Notes under the pieces: generated by a model
Told to the model about the DNA's origin: nothing
The model's database searches: none
What the model saw: only the letters and a program-made list of their open reading frames with translations
From: a virus
Direction: 5' to 3' (one strand)
Length of the DNA stretch: 40,068 nt
IMG/VR virus record: IMGVR_UViG_3300010412_000063
Coordinates: 1-40,068 of that record
In this document: positions 1 through 7,345 of the stretch, one piece after another
How positions within the stretch are numbered: the stretch's first letter is position 1
Layout of the letters: each line of letters opens with the position of its first letter
Translations under genes and position numbers: made by a program

Positions 1-144
1 GGGTCGCCCGCGAAGATCAAGAAGCGGTGATCCCAGTTGTCTTCGAGCCACTGGCACAACGTCCACTTGATGACCGAGAAGTCGATCACCCTCCCGATCT
101 CGTCAAGCGACCTCTCAGCCTCGCATGACAAGCGGAAGAGGTAG
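1..144. repeat. Terminal direct repeat, left copy (circular overlap)
   Basis: These 144 bases are identical to 39925-40068 at the other end. The repeat lies inside the queD gene, and joining the two ends restores one uninterrupted queD frame. The simplest reading is an assembly overlap of a circular or circularly permuted genome of about 39,924 bp, not a biological terminal repeat. Confidence 0.95.
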
Positions 145-239
145 TTGTGCCCGTGAAGGTGCGCGCACTTCGACTCGTGCCCGTGCACCGTGTGCCCGCA
201 GGCGATCTCGTGATCCCGCGTCGCATAGATCGTCGTCAT
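1..239 (-). CDS. queD: QueD, 6-carboxy-tetrahydropterin synthase (N-terminal part, cut by window edge)
   Basis: This is the N-terminal part of a 141-residue QueD whose remainder lies at 39738-40068 across the circular join. QueD converts 7,8-dihydroneopterin triphosphate to 6-carboxy-5,6,7,8-tetrahydropterin, the second step toward preQ0. Visible here is the family signature CAHLHGHNY: the catalytic cysteine followed by the HxH pair that binds zinc, with upstream histidines in the CGHTVHGH stretch. The ATG at 239 overlaps the folE stop as ATGA, so translation is probably coupled to folE. The joined length fits the small QueD class of roughly 120-145 residues. Assignment to the QueD/PTPS fold is firm. 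Assignment to preQ0 synthesis rests on the surrounding folE, queC, queE and queF. Confidence 0.93.
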   Translation of the reverse strand, partial: MTTIYATRDHEIACGHTVHGHESKCAHLHGHNYLFRLSCEAERSLDEIGRVIDFSVIKWTLCQWLEDNWDHRFLIFAGD

Positions 240-838
240 GGGTGCCTCGCTGCCTGCTCGATCAGACGCAACCCCTCCGCCTTGAGATCGGGGTCAGTAA
301 GGAAAGCTCCGCGCATCACGCTCGTAACCATGCGCGAGCGCTCGTGCAGCACCCCCCGGTAGGTCATGCAGTGATGCTCCGCGTCGACCGTCACAGCCAC
401 CGCACGGGGCGCACAGAGGGCTTCGATCGCGTCGGCAAGCTGCGCGGTCGCCTCTTCTTGAATCTGAGGACGGCGCATGACCCAATCGCAGAGCCGCGCG
501 AACTTCGACAGCCCGACCAATGATTCGCCGGGCCAAACGACAACCCAAGCCCGCCCGGTGATGGGCAGCAAGTGGTGCGAGCAGAGGGAACGAACTGAGA
601 GCGGCCCGACGACGTAGACCTGATCCGCGCCCTCGGCTTTCGGGAACGTCGTGATCTTGGGCGCGTCTCGATACGATCCCGAGCAGACCTCGTTGACCAT
701 CATGCGCGCCCAGCGGCGGGGCGTCTCGCGCATGTTCGGGTCGTCTTCCCAATCGAACCCGAGCGCCGTCAGCGCAAGGCCCATCGCTTGCGCTGCGCTG
801 TCCTCGTCTGCCTCATGCCCAGCTTCGTTGACTTTCAT
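236..838 (-). CDS. folE: GTP cyclohydrolase I (FolE)
   Basis: This 200-residue type I GTP cyclohydrolase opens GTP to 7,8-dihydroneopterin triphosphate, the entry reaction for both folate and 7-deazaguanine synthesis. The zinc ligands are visible as C86 and H89 in SLCSHHLLP and C157 in AEHHCMTYRG, matching the C/H/C set of bacterial FolE. The conserved GLSKFARL and RPQIQEE segments lie between them. The ATG at 838 is preceded by a GAGGG-type ribosome site. The gene overlaps the end of queC by 26 bases and its stop overlaps the queD start. In this setting it supplies phage-directed preQ0 synthesis rather than folate, because no other folate gene is present. Confidence 0.96.
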   Translation of the reverse strand: MKVNEAGHEADEDSAAQAMGLALTALGFDWEDDPNMRETPRRWARMMVNEVCSGSYRDAPKITTFPKAEGADQVYVVGPLSVRSLCSHHLLPITGRAWVVVWPGESLVGLSKFARLCDWVMRRPQIQEEATAQLADAIEALCAPRAVAVTVDAEHHCMTYRGVLHERSRMVTSVMRGAFLTDPDLKAEGLRLIEQAARHP

Positions 839-1538
839 TCCTTGCCCTCACGAGTAGCGGGTCGTCCTTGCCTGCGAGCCTGAAGCCCTCGGCGCGCAGC
901 ACGCACGCATGGCACACCCCGCACGGGGGGAACTTGCCCGCGTAGCACGTATGCGAGTAGGCGAGGGCTTCCATGCAGCCGGGAAGGTCGCTCGCAAGCT
1001 CGACCGACTGCGCCTTCGTCAACTGCAGGAGCGGGGCGTGGATGAGGAAGTTGCTGATGCCCAACGCCGTCTTGATCGCCAACTCCTGCGCGTAGATGAA
1101 GTCCCCACGGCAGTCGGGATAATTCGCATTGTCCATCTGGCAGACGCCCGTCACGAGGTCGAAGCAGTCGCGCGAGACAGCGTGATTGGCTGCAATCGTG
1201 AGGAAGAGGGCGTTGCGCATGGGGACGAAGGTCAACTCGACGCGATCGCCGATCGTCTGCTCCATCTGCTCGAAGGACTCGTAGGTTTCTAGTTCGGCAT
1301 TGAGATCGACTAGAGGCGAGCGGCTTCGCATCAGCCCATGCAGCCCGAGCAACTCCCAAGACTTCACGCCCGCGCGCTTCGCGATGTTGTGCGCCGCTTG
1401 TATCTCAATCGAGTGCCTCTGCCCGTAGTCGAACGTGATGGCATGCACTTCGTCGAAACGGCTCTTCGCCCAGAAGAGGGCTGTCGTGCTGTCCTGCCCG
1501 CCCGAAAGGACGACCATCGCCTTGTTGAAGTTCCTCAT
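813..1538 (-). CDS. queC: 7-cyano-7-deazaguanine (preQ0) synthase QueC
   Basis: This 241-residue ATP-dependent enzyme converts 7-carboxy-7-deazaguanine to preQ0. The PP-loop nucleotide motif SGGQDS is at residues 12-17 and the C-terminal zinc-site cysteines are at C198, C206, C209 and C212 (the CGVCHAC stretch). Length and motif order match bacterial QueC. I chose the ATG at 1538 because it gives an ATGA overlap with the upstream gene's stop, has a GGGGAG ribosome site, and starts directly before the PP-loop strand. The longer open frame upstream only shadows the neighbouring gene. Its tight coupling with folE and queD marks it as part of the DNA-modification operon. Confidence 0.96.
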   Translation of the reverse strand: MRNFNKAMVVLSGGQDSTTALFWAKSRFDEVHAITFDYGQRHSIEIQAAHNIAKRAGVKSWELLGLHGLMRSRSPLVDLNAELETYESFEQMEQTIGDRVELTFVPMRNALFLTIAANHAVSRDCFDLVTGVCQMDNANYPDCRGDFIYAQELAIKTALGISNFLIHAPLLQLTKAQSVELASDLPGCMEALAYSHTCYAGKFPPCGVCHACVLRAEGFRLAGKDDPLLVRARNESQRSWA

Positions 1539-2038
1539 CGCTGCTCCCCGAATAGATAGTCGCCGCCGTAGTGGCGCTCGCACCAGAACATCTTGCACCA
1601 GAGGGGACGACGCTCGCCCATCGTGCATCCCCCGGGACCCAGCATCGCGCAGTCGCCGGACTCCGCGAAGACGTCGAGGACGTTGAACGCATACGCCCCG
1701 ACGTTGATCCGAGCGGCTACCGCCACGGGAACAGGCGACGAAGCCACCTCGAGGTCAGTCGCGTATATCGCGATCTGATGCGTCGGAAGATTGCGACAGC
1801 ACTCCCCGCAGGACGCGCAGCGCTTGCCCATCTCCGGGCGCTGATCGCCTTCGCTAGATTGAAGGTCAAGGACAATCGAGTTCTCCGCGCGCCACCATCG
1901 CTTGCCCTGCGCACCCTTGAGGACGCGGATCGCTTTGATGTCCGCTTGTGAGTCTGCAACGACGCCCAGCAGGGGCGACGGCAGGACATAGGCAGACCGC
2001 AGCCACGACACACGAACGCGGTCTAGGTGCCGGTTCAT
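1535..2038 (-). CDS. YkgJ-like cysteine-cluster protein embedded in the deazaguanine operon
   Basis: This 167-residue protein carries a CxxCGxCC core (C74, C77, C80, C81) followed by C130, C138, C148 and C153. That pattern is typical of the YkgJ/UPF0153 family, which is thought to bind zinc or an iron-sulfur cluster and has no firmly established reaction. The first 65 residues are outside that core and I do not recognise them. The gene overlaps queF upstream (ATGA at 2038) and queC downstream (ATGA at 1538), so it is translationally locked into the preQ0/preQ1 pathway. A role in tailoring the deazaguanine base, or in supplying a metal centre, is an inference from position only. It is not one of the known queuosine enzymes. 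Confidence 0.8.
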   Translation of the reverse strand: MNRHLDRVRVSWLRSAYVLPSPLLGVVADSQADIKAIRVLKGAQGKRWWRAENSIVLDLQSSEGDQRPEMGKRCASCGECCRNLPTHQIAIYATDLEVASSPVPVAVAARINVGAYAFNVLDVFAESGDCAMLGPGGCTMGERRPLWCKMFWCERHYGGDYLFGEQR

Positions 2039-2478
2039 TCCGGAACGTCCGACTCGACGTTGTAATCGATCGACGTCGCAGACCATTCGGGATTGATGCT
2101 GATGCCGCCCCGGGGCTTGAACTCGCCGCGCACCTTCAGCGAGTAGGGGTCCAGCAGCGCATACAACTCCTCGCCGATCATCTTGATGCACTGCTCATGG
2201 AACGCCCCGTGGTTGCGGAAGCTGAAGAGGTATAGCTTCAACGACTTCGACTCGACGAGACGATCGCGCGGTATGTATCGGATCGTGATCGATGCAAAGT
2301 CGGGCTGCTTCGTCTTCGGGCATAGGCTCGTGAACTCAGGACAGACGATCTCGACTTCCGTCTCTCCTGTCCCGCCTTGTGCGTCAAAGCTGATCGCCTC
2401 AAGCATCGTGGGATCGTATTGCGTCGGGTACTTCGTATGCCCCGAGCCAAGATGGGTTAGTGGTTTGACGTTGCTCAT
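2035..2478 (-). CDS. queF: NADPH-dependent preQ0 reductase QueF (unimodular type)
   Basis: This 147-residue QueF reduces the nitrile of preQ0 to the aminomethyl group of preQ1 using NADPH. The catalytic cysteine is C53 in [12 protein letters not shown], with the partner aspartate D60 and the H94-E95 pair in GAFHEQC. The QueF-specific NADPH motif ESKSLKLY is intact at residues 76-83. This separates it from QueF-like amidinotransferases that make archaeosine, which lack that motif. Length and similarity match the single-domain Bacillus type. The start overlaps the dpdA stop (ATGA). Its presence beside dpdA predicts preQ1, not only preQ0, as the base placed in DNA. Confidence 0.95.
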   Translation of the reverse strand: MSNVKPLTHLGSGHTKYPTQYDPTMLEAISFDAQGGTGETEVEIVCPEFTSLCPKTKQPDFASITIRYIPRDRLVESKSLKLYLFSFRNHGAFHEQCIKMIGEELYALLDPYSLKVRGEFKPRGGISINPEWSATSIDYNVESDVPE

Positions 2479-3368
2479 GCCCATGCCTCCGCGTATGCGC
2501 TTGCCTTCTTCCAGTGAACGAATGCCCGCAGCAAGTCGCGCAGATGCGTGCCGCCGGGACATGCGAGGTAATACGTTGTGCCTACCATGCGTTCGATGTC
2601 TGACGCTTGCGAGATCGACGAGAGCGTTGAGACGAAGGCGGCGCTCGAAGTGACCGTGCCTTCCTCGAAGCGCCCGTTGTTCTTCCATCCCTCTTGCTTG
2701 CCCAGCGCCTCGATCATCGCGTCGGTCGCGCCAGATCGCTTCAATGCATCGACGACTTCGAGCGGTGGGCGCATCGCGAAGTCCTTGCGGTTGATCTTCT
2801 TGGTCTTGCCGAAGCCGACGTAGACCGACAGCGATCCCCATCGATGCGCGCTGCGCCAGCTTGATGCGTCGACACTCGTCGGGCGGTACGTCTTGATGAA
2901 GTCGAGGTCGGTGAAGCCGAGCAGATGCACCTTGCGCTTGCCGTTCCTGCGCATGAAGGCGTTGACGTAGGCGCGGTTGTCCTTGCCCGTCGTGATGCCG
3001 CCGAACATCAAGTAGGGGGCGTGGGAGTAGAACTCGTCGAGGCGATCGAACGATTCGCCGCGAGTGAATACGGGCATGACATCGTGCCCTCGCCTGCGCA
3101 TCTCGAGGAAATTCTCGTGCGTTCTCTTCGGGTCGCCGAAGACGTCAAGCTGGACAGCGTTGAACGGAGCGAGGTCGCGGATCGAAGACAAGAAGGAGCA
3201 GTAGGCGTCAAGCTCGATTGGCGCGCCCGAGCGCCACGCAGTGAACGCGCCCGAGTCGACCATCAGCCGATAGTGCCCTCGGTACTCGCGGAGGATTGAA
3301 AGCGTGCCCTCCCCCTTCATGTAGGGGAACGCGAGAAGAATCGGCAGTCGATAGGCGCTCTGGCTCAC
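2475..3368 (-). CDS. dpdA: DpdA-like DNA guanine transglycosylase
   Basis: This 297-residue protein resembles the phage DpdA family, distant relatives of tRNA-guanine transglycosylase that exchange guanine in DNA for a 7-deazaguanine. Landmarks are VDSGAF (D38), echoing the DSGGF aspartate of TGT; the QLDVFGDP stretch (D75) followed by a conserved threonine and asparagine; GGI at 123-125; and SVDASSW (D167), a candidate nucleophile region followed by RWG. The start is GTG at 3368, overlapping the ParB-like stop (GTGA). The ribosome site is weak, consistent with coupled translation. It sits first among the deazaguanine genes and is the enzyme that links base synthesis to DNA. Which deazapurine it accepts cannot be read from sequence; the adjacent queF argues for preQ1. 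Confidence 0.85.
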   Translation of the reverse strand: MSQSAYRLPILLAFPYMKGEGTLSILREYRGHYRLMVDSGAFTAWRSGAPIELDAYCSFLSSIRDLAPFNAVQLDVFGDPKRTHENFLEMRRRGHDVMPVFTRGESFDRLDEFYSHAPYLMFGGITTGKDNRAYVNAFMRRNGKRKVHLLGFTDLDFIKTYRPTSVDASSWRSAHRWGSLSVYVGFGKTKKINRKDFAMRPPLEVVDALKRSGATDAMIEALGKQEGWKNNGRFEEGTVTSSAAFVSTLSSISQASDIERMVGTTYYLACPGGTHLRDLLRAFVHWKKASAYAEAWA

Positions 3369-4054
3369 GCGAACTCGAACGTGATGCCCGCTGCCTCAAG
3401 TGCCTTCGTCATTACTTCCTTCGATGCTTCGACTTCATCGGCGCCGACCATCACTCGGATCGTCGTCGCTACGCCCGAGAGACTCTCGCCATGCTTGTCC
3501 GCCACGTCGATGTCGGGGTTCCAGCCGTTCGCAAGCATGTCGAGTTCGACTTGATCGAAGCCCGTCGTCGGCAGCAAGCCGATGTCGCGCAGCGCTTCGA
3601 GTTCCTCGACGAGGATCGCGTCGTCCCACGATGCTTTCAACGCGGACTTGTTATCCCAGATGATGTAGGCGCGCTTCTGCCCGCTGCTCCATCCCGTGAC
3701 TCTGCGGCACGGGATGAGATCGATGCCCGCACGACGAGCAGCTTCCACGCGCCCGTGCCCCGAGAGGATCATGTTGTCCTCGTCGACGATCACGGGGTTG
3801 GTGAAGCCGTTGAGCTTGAGGTTGCTGGCAAGCTCGTCGAGTTGCGCTGCGGGATGCTGCCGCGCGTTGCGATCGTACGGGGCGAGGGTCGAGGCGCTCA
3901 GTTCGACGTCTTCGATCAAAGCGGAAGCCAGTGAAGGGGTCATCCCTTCGTCAGGAAGGCTCATCGCAGCAGTAGGAGCAACGACTGCTGGATCAGTTGC
4001 CTCGCGCAGGCTACGCACTGGCTTTGATTCTTCATTGTTAGCGGAGGCTGTCAT
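3365..4054 (-). CDS. ParB/Srx-like domain protein
   Basis: This 229-residue protein has a ParB N-terminal-type nuclease/CTPase fold at about residues 55-125. Visible motifs are the NAR box (63-65), GFTNPVIVD (83-91) and the nucleotide-binding box SGHGR (98-102). Such domains are common in phages next to DNA methyltransferases and other DNA-modification genes, where they may act in DNA binding or nicking. No methyltransferase is fused here. The C-terminal half (about 130-229) is unassigned. A ribosome site lies unusually close to the ATG at 4054, so a slightly later start is possible. It overlaps dpdA by four bases and precedes it in the operon. Confidence 0.8.
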   Translation of the reverse strand: MTASANNEESKPVRSLREATDPAVVAPTAAMSLPDEGMTPSLASALIEDVELSASTLAPYDRNARQHPAAQLDELASNLKLNGFTNPVIVDEDNMILSGHGRVEAARRAGIDLIPCRRVTGWSSGQKRAYIIWDNKSALKASWDDAILVEELEALRDIGLLPTTGFDQVELDMLANGWNPDIDVADKHGESLSGVATTIRVMVGADEVEASKEVMTKALEAAGITFEFA

Positions 4055-4059
4055 CCCTC

Positions 4060-4518
4060 CTACTGTACCTCAACCTCGCTGGGTTCGCGAAGCGCTGTCC
4101 GCCACGCTTCGCGCTGGCACTCTGAAAGCTGCGCCCCGTCCTCTTCGCGCTGCTTCAGCTTGCGCGCCCAATCCTTGCCCGGCTGCGCGAAGGACGCCCC
4201 GCGCGTCCCCTTGAGGCGCTCCCGGTAGTAGTCGACGTCGATCGAGCCGTCGGCGCGACGCTTGCGCGTGTCGACGGGCGGCGCGCTCTTCGCTTCGTCA
4301 GCAGCGAGCCTCCTGCTTCGCGTGATCTCTGCCCACTGATCGCTCGGAGTGCCGAAGTGGAAGCGGCACCACCACTCTGAACTGTCAGCAGCCCCGACAG
4401 CACTGGACGAGATCGACCCGAGTTCCGGACAGCCGAACGCATAGCAGTGGCGCTCGACCTTCTCTGCGGGCTTGTCTTCTTCGATGTCTCGTGTCGCTGC
4501 TCTCGCGTACTTGCTCAT
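4060..4518 (-). CDS. Hypothetical protein with a possible Cys/His metal site
   Basis: This is a 152-residue, charged, soluble-looking protein of unknown function. C25 and C30 (HCYAFGC) with C51 and H54 (WWCRFH) could form one zinc site near the N terminus. The C-terminal half is rich in Lys, Arg and Glu and may be helical. Its ATG overlaps the stop of the upstream DUF1376 gene (ATGA), and only five bases separate it from the ParB-like gene. I do not recognise the family. Confidence 0.7.
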   Translation of the reverse strand: MSKYARAATRDIEEDKPAEKVERHCYAFGCPELGSISSSAVGAADSSEWWCRFHFGTPSDQWAEITRSRRLAADEAKSAPPVDTRKRRADGSIDVDYYRERLKGTRGASFAQPGKDWARKLKQREEDGAQLSECQREAWRTALREPSEVEVQ

Positions 4519-5327
4519 GCTTTGCTCCTGTTGTCATAGTGACCTTCCACCACCTTGATGAAGTTCGTCGGCGCAAGGAGCCAGTCGAAGCTCGCGCGCC
4601 ATTCTGTCGACTTGCCCGAGAGGAAGTTGCTGCGCCCGCCGCGCGCGAAGATCGCATCGAAGACCTTGAGCCCTTCCTCCGCGCTTGCGATCTTGTCTTC
4701 CGCGCACACCTGTCGCCATCGCGCGCCGATCGTTGCTTTTCGCTTGTCGCTGAGGATCTCAACACGCGAGAGCGTCGGAAAATGCTTGTGGAACAGATCG
4801 ACGATCGCTGCGTGCGGGCAGCGCGGGGCGATGTAGGAGTGGGTCTTCGACTTCGCGACAGCGACTTCGCCTTCGTCGTCGTCTTCGGACGGCGACAAGA
4901 GTCCGAAGGACTCTGTCTTTTCTGTCGTTGTGGGTGTGGGTGTGAGTGTGGTTGTGGGTGTAGAGGCACTTGCTTGGCTTTTGCTTGACAGTTGCTTGGC
5001 TTTTGCTTGATAGCCTTGCCTGCCTGCTTCAGATCGAGCGCGGGAAATGGACTCGGCGCGCTCGATCTCTGCTTGCATCCTCTTGTTGTACCAGCCGTCC
5101 TCGCAACGAATGAAGAACCTTGCGAGGATGTAGCGCAAGGCTTCGATCTCGTCACTCGAACGGCAGTTCGCGACGCCCGCTGCCTCTTGCTCGTCGAGCG
5201 GCACGGGACCCTTCTGATCCCAGCAGTGCATGAGCAGCAGCAGATACACCCCGTGGCGCAATGGGGAGAGGTGGCGCGTGTCGCGCAGATAGTCGCCCGA
5301 GTAGAGCGGCATGAAGGCAAAGGACAT
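4515..5327 (-). CDS. DUF1376 (YdaU-like) replication-associated protein
   Basis: This 270-residue protein begins with the DUF1376 signature: a YSGDYLRDTRHLS stretch at residues 9-21 and an aliphatic LLLLMHCW run ending near residue 36. In phages this family is usually linked to replication initiation or helicase loading. A Ser/Thr/Pro-rich linker follows the first 110 or so residues and separates a C-terminal domain. The start at 5327 is chosen for its GGAGG site eight bases upstream; the open frame continues further but has no ribosome site and enters the palindrome-rich control region. It is the first gene of the minus-strand operon that goes on to the modification and packaging genes. Confidence 0.8.
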   Translation of the reverse strand: MSFAFMPLYSGDYLRDTRHLSPLRHGVYLLLLMHCWDQKGPVPLDEQEAAGVANCRSSDEIEALRYILARFFIRCEDGWYNKRMQAEIERAESISRARSEAGRQGYQAKAKQLSSKSQASASTPTTTLTPTPTTTEKTESFGLLSPSEDDDEGEVAVAKSKTHSYIAPRCPHAAIVDLFHKHFPTLSRVEILSDKRKATIGARWRQVCAEDKIASAEEGLKVFDAIFARGGRSNFLSGKSTEWRASFDWLLAPTNFIKVVEGHYDNRSKA

Positions 5328-5422
5328 TGCAGAGACCTCCGCAAAGGTGAGAGGGAAAAGGGGGCCCGTGAGTCCCGTTGCGGCGAGACAGCGAGGATCA
5401 GTCGGTGTCCGGGCTTGCTCGA

Positions 5423-5452
5423 ACTGTATCGAGTTCGATCGCGCCGCACCAA
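5423..5452 (-). promoter_or_regulatory. Candidate leftward promoter
   Basis: On the minus strand TTGGTG (5452-5447) and TACAGT (5428-5423) are separated by 18 bases and lie about 95 bases upstream of the first gene of the leftward operon. Palindromic operator-like sites sit just behind it. The match to a sigma-70 promoter is modest, so this is tentative. Confidence 0.25.
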
Positions 5453-5456
5453 GCGA

Positions 5457-5480
5457 TTGCGATCGAGGCATCGATCGCAA
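5457..5480. promoter_or_regulatory. Perfect inverted repeat TTGCGATCGA / TCGATCGCAA
   Basis: Two perfect ten-base arms are separated by four bases. The site lies immediately behind the leftward promoter candidate and next to the tandem ACCGAATTCGGT palindromes, as expected of a repressor or activator binding site. No protein can be assigned to it from sequence. Confidence 0.5.
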
Positions 5481-5483
5481 GCC

Positions 5484-5530
5484 AAACCGAATTCGGTGTC
5501 CCAGAAACTGACGCAAACCGAATTCGGTTT
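5484..5530. promoter_or_regulatory. Tandem palindromic operators (ACCGAATTCGGT x2)
   Basis: The palindrome ACCGAATTCGGT occurs at 5486-5497 and again at 5517-5528, centres 31 bases apart, close to three helical turns. The second copy extends to a perfect 16-base palindrome at 5515-5530. Spacing on one DNA face suggests cooperative binding by a dimeric regulator between the divergent operons. Both copies contain GAATTC. Confidence 0.6.
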
Positions 5531-5539
5531 TCGGGATTG

Positions 5540-5576
5540 ACGAAAGGATGACGCAGCAGCTACGTCATCCTTTCGT
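5540..5576. promoter_or_regulatory. Perfect 14-bp inverted repeat
   Basis: The arms ACGAAAGGATGACG (5540-5553) and CGTCATCCTTTCGT (5563-5576) are perfectly complementary with a nine-base spacer. There is no T-tract on either side, so a terminator is unlikely. Its place in the divergent control region fits an operator or a cruciform-forming replication element. Confidence 0.55.
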
Positions 5577-5580
5577 TGAA

Positions 5581-5594
5581 ATCGGACGTCCGAT
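5581..5594. promoter_or_regulatory. 14-bp perfect palindrome ATCGGACGTCCGAT
   Basis: An uninterrupted self-complementary 14-mer directly follows the previous inverted repeat. With the three neighbouring sites it forms a cluster of symmetric elements between 5457 and 5594, in the only large intergenic region of the genome. Confidence 0.45.
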
Positions 5595-6309
5595 CTGTTT
5601 ACCACCGAGACCTCGGGAATGGCGGGTTGTCAAGTCATATTTACAACACCGCATAGCGCATCGGAGCGACGGTCGAGCCGACGAGCGGGGTGCTGACGCT
5701 GGAACCGGCGGAAACCGGGTCAGATCGACGCACACGGCGCTCGGAGCGCTTCCGGCACTCGCACACCAGCGGGCAGACGATCGCCGCTCAGAGCCGGATC
5801 CGCGGCGCTCGCCGGGGGTGGTGGAGCGCTGCTCTCAGAGCAGCACGCAGCAGCGCAGCAGCGCGCCGGATCGATCGATCTCTCCACCGACACACACCCG
5901 TCCGCCCCTGTCAGCGCTTGCTGTCAGTGCTACATTCTCTCCACCGACAGCACGGAGGACGAAGAACCAGCCAGCCAGACGCGAACGACTCAACGGGACG
6001 AAGCGAGAACGACGCTCGCGCGGGAACCCGAGAACAAAGCCCCGAAAAGAAACGACGTCCCTCCAGAGGGTGAGCGTTCACGACGCGAGCCTGACGGGAA
6101 CCGCGAGGGCCACGAAGAGCCGCAAGGGAAGAGGGAACAGGGCGAAGCGCAACGCTTCAACAGCCCAGCGACAACATCGCGATGCAGCGTGCAAGGCGCT
6201 GCGCCCGCGTGCGTCGAGCAAGGGAGCGCCCCGCGCTGCCCGGTAGGTCGCGAGCTTCAGGACGCTCGCCTGACGATGACCCAGAAGGTCGAAACCTAAG
6301 GAGCAAGAC
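5595..6309. other. Long non-coding control/leader region
   Basis: About 715 bases without a credible gene. Open frames here are arginine-rich shadows without ribosome sites. It holds a hairpin with eight-base arms (GCTGCTCT/AGAGCAGC, 5828-5844), a 14-base direct repeat (TCTCTCCACCGACA at 5879 and 5936) and one good rightward promoter candidate at 5908-5936. From about 5943 to 6309 it would be a transcribed purine-rich leader of about 365 bases before the first rightward gene. An origin of replication could be here, but I see no clear iterons or AT-rich unwinding tract. Confidence 0.6.
5908..5936 (+). promoter_or_regulatory. Rightward early promoter candidate with TGTCAGC operator half-sites
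   Basis: CTGTCA (5908-5913) and TACATT (5931-5936) are 17 bases apart, and TGC directly before TACATT gives an extended -10. CTGTCAG occurs twice, at 5908 and 5921. The same CTGTCAGCG core forms the inverted repeat ahead of the Cro-like gene at 13482. A copy of the 14-base repeat TCTCTCCACCGACA lies on each side of the -35 to -10 interval. This would drive the plus-strand block beginning at 6310. Confidence 0.45.
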
Positions 6310-6768
6310 ATGAGAGCCACGAAGAGATCAGCAACATGCAAAGCAACGATCAGTGCTGCGATCGCCGACGCGGTGGGCGCGCTGCATAGCTTGGGCGAAG
6401 AGATGCAGGAGTCCTACGACAACATGCCCGAGAACTTGCAGAGCAGCGAGTACGCGGAAGCGTTGAGCAGCGCCGCCGACACGCTGCAATTCATCGACGA
6501 CTGCGAGGTGCCCGAGTCGATCAAGACGATCGTCGAGCAGATGGAGTGCGAGTGGGTCGAGGATCAGCGGAAGGGCATCAGCAGGCAGGTCCGCTGCAAC
6601 AACGCAGTCGAAGCGATGCGCGCAGCAGTCGAGGCGCTCGAAGCGATCGCCGATCGCAGCACGAGCAAGAGCGACGTGGACGAGGCGGAGATGGACTTGG
6701 TGGACTTGATCTCCATCGTCCAGAACGCGATCGACGAAGCAGAAGGCGTCGAGTTCCCGAGCCGCTAA
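6310..6768 (+). CDS. Hypothetical acidic helical protein
   Basis: A 152-residue acidic protein, first gene of the rightward block, with a clear AAGGAG ribosome site. It has no signal peptide or membrane segment. The sequence looks largely helical, with a possible coiled coil near residues 95-145 rich in Glu, Asp, Ala and Ile. Early position suggests a host-takeover or replication accessory role, but no family is recognised. Confidence 0.7.
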   Translation: MRATKRSATCKATISAAIADAVGALHSLGEEMQESYDNMPENLQSSEYAEALSSAADTLQFIDDCEVPESIKTIVEQMECEWVEDQRKGISRQVRCNNAVEAMRAAVEALEAIADRSTSKSDVDEAEMDLVDLISIVQNAIDEAEGVEFPSR

Positions 6769-6796
6769 CGACTCTCAACTTCAGAAGGAGCCAATC

Positions 6797-7000
6797 ATGT
6801 CAACCAAAAAAGAATTCCTGTTGCTCGTCAATGCCGAGCAAGTCGCTTTGATTCGCAACGGGCTGGAACGCCTCGCCACAAGCAGCGCGATCTATCCCCC
6901 CGACCGCGACGAAGCGGAAGCGCTTTGCGAGTTGCTCACGACGCGGGGCAAGGACTCGCTCAAAGCTGCTGGCGACATCAACGACCTCCGTCCACTCTAG
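6797..7000 (+). CDS. Small hypothetical protein
   Basis: A 67-residue protein with a strong AGAAGGAG ribosome site, 28 bases after the previous gene. It starts with a lysine-rich stretch, then LLLVNAEQVALI and an acidic centre. No recognised domain. Placement in the early block suggests an accessory function. Confidence 0.65.
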   Translation: MSTKKEFLLLVNAEQVALIRNGLERLATSSAIYPPDRDEAEALCELLTTRGKDSLKAAGDINDLRPL

Positions 7001-7009
7001 GAGACAACG

Positions 7010-7336
7010 ATGCCGAAGATCATCCAAGGGTCCGACGACCTCCCGTTCGTTCGCATGCGTCGGAACTTTTCGCTGACGATCTCCTTCGACGATCGCAAGG
7101 AGTGGGCGAAGATCGACCAGTTCGAGAAGGACTGCCGTCGCTTCGATTGCCGAGTCGTCGGCACGCACAAGCGCTCGCGCATCTCAACGCCGGGTCATCG
7201 TGAAGAGTTCGACGAGCTTGCCTTCCGCGAGACGCTGCTCCGCTCCACGGGGCGCGCGGCTCTGCTCGCGACGATCAAGGAAGCTCACGGCGCGACGATC
7301 TACGTTGGCGAAGCGGATTGGTCGCGTTCGTATTAG
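7010..7336 (+). CDS. Hypothetical protein
   Basis: A 108-residue basic protein with a TAGGAGA ribosome site, nine bases after the previous gene. It contains several Arg/Lys-rich stretches, for example CRRFDCRVVGTHKRSR near residues 42-57, that could contact nucleic acid. No family recognised. It is followed by a three-hairpin leader that precedes the MoxR-type ATPase. Confidence 0.65.
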   Translation: MPKIIQGSDDLPFVRMRRNFSLTISFDDRKEWAKIDQFEKDCRRFDCRVVGTHKRSRISTPGHREEFDELAFRETLLRSTGRAALLATIKEAHGATIYVGEADWSRSY

Positions 7337-7345
7337 CGAGTTCGA

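Noticed and set aside
1-144. Biological direct terminal repeat
   Set aside because: It lies inside one gene that becomes whole when the ends are joined, which fits an assembly overlap better.
2035-2478. QueF as a QueF-like amidinotransferase making archaeosine
   Set aside because: The intact [13 protein letters not shown] motif and Bacillus-like sequence indicate a nitrile reductase.
4915-4965. GT-rich simple repeat in the DUF1376 gene
   Set aside because: It encodes the Thr/Pro linker in the right frame and appears to be only a low-complexity linker.
5540-5576. Rho-independent terminator between the divergent operons
   Set aside because: Strong stem but no T-tract on either strand, and no gene ends there.
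4385-5605. A 406-codon frame on the minus strand over the DUF1376 gene
   Set aside because: It is Ser/Arg-rich frame noise opposite the genuine family-matching frame with a GGAGG site.
5548-6246. A long open frame of 232 codons in the control region
   Set aside because: Arginine/proline-rich composition typical of a GC-rich non-coding shadow, no ribosome site, and it crosses inverted repeats and the promoter candidate.
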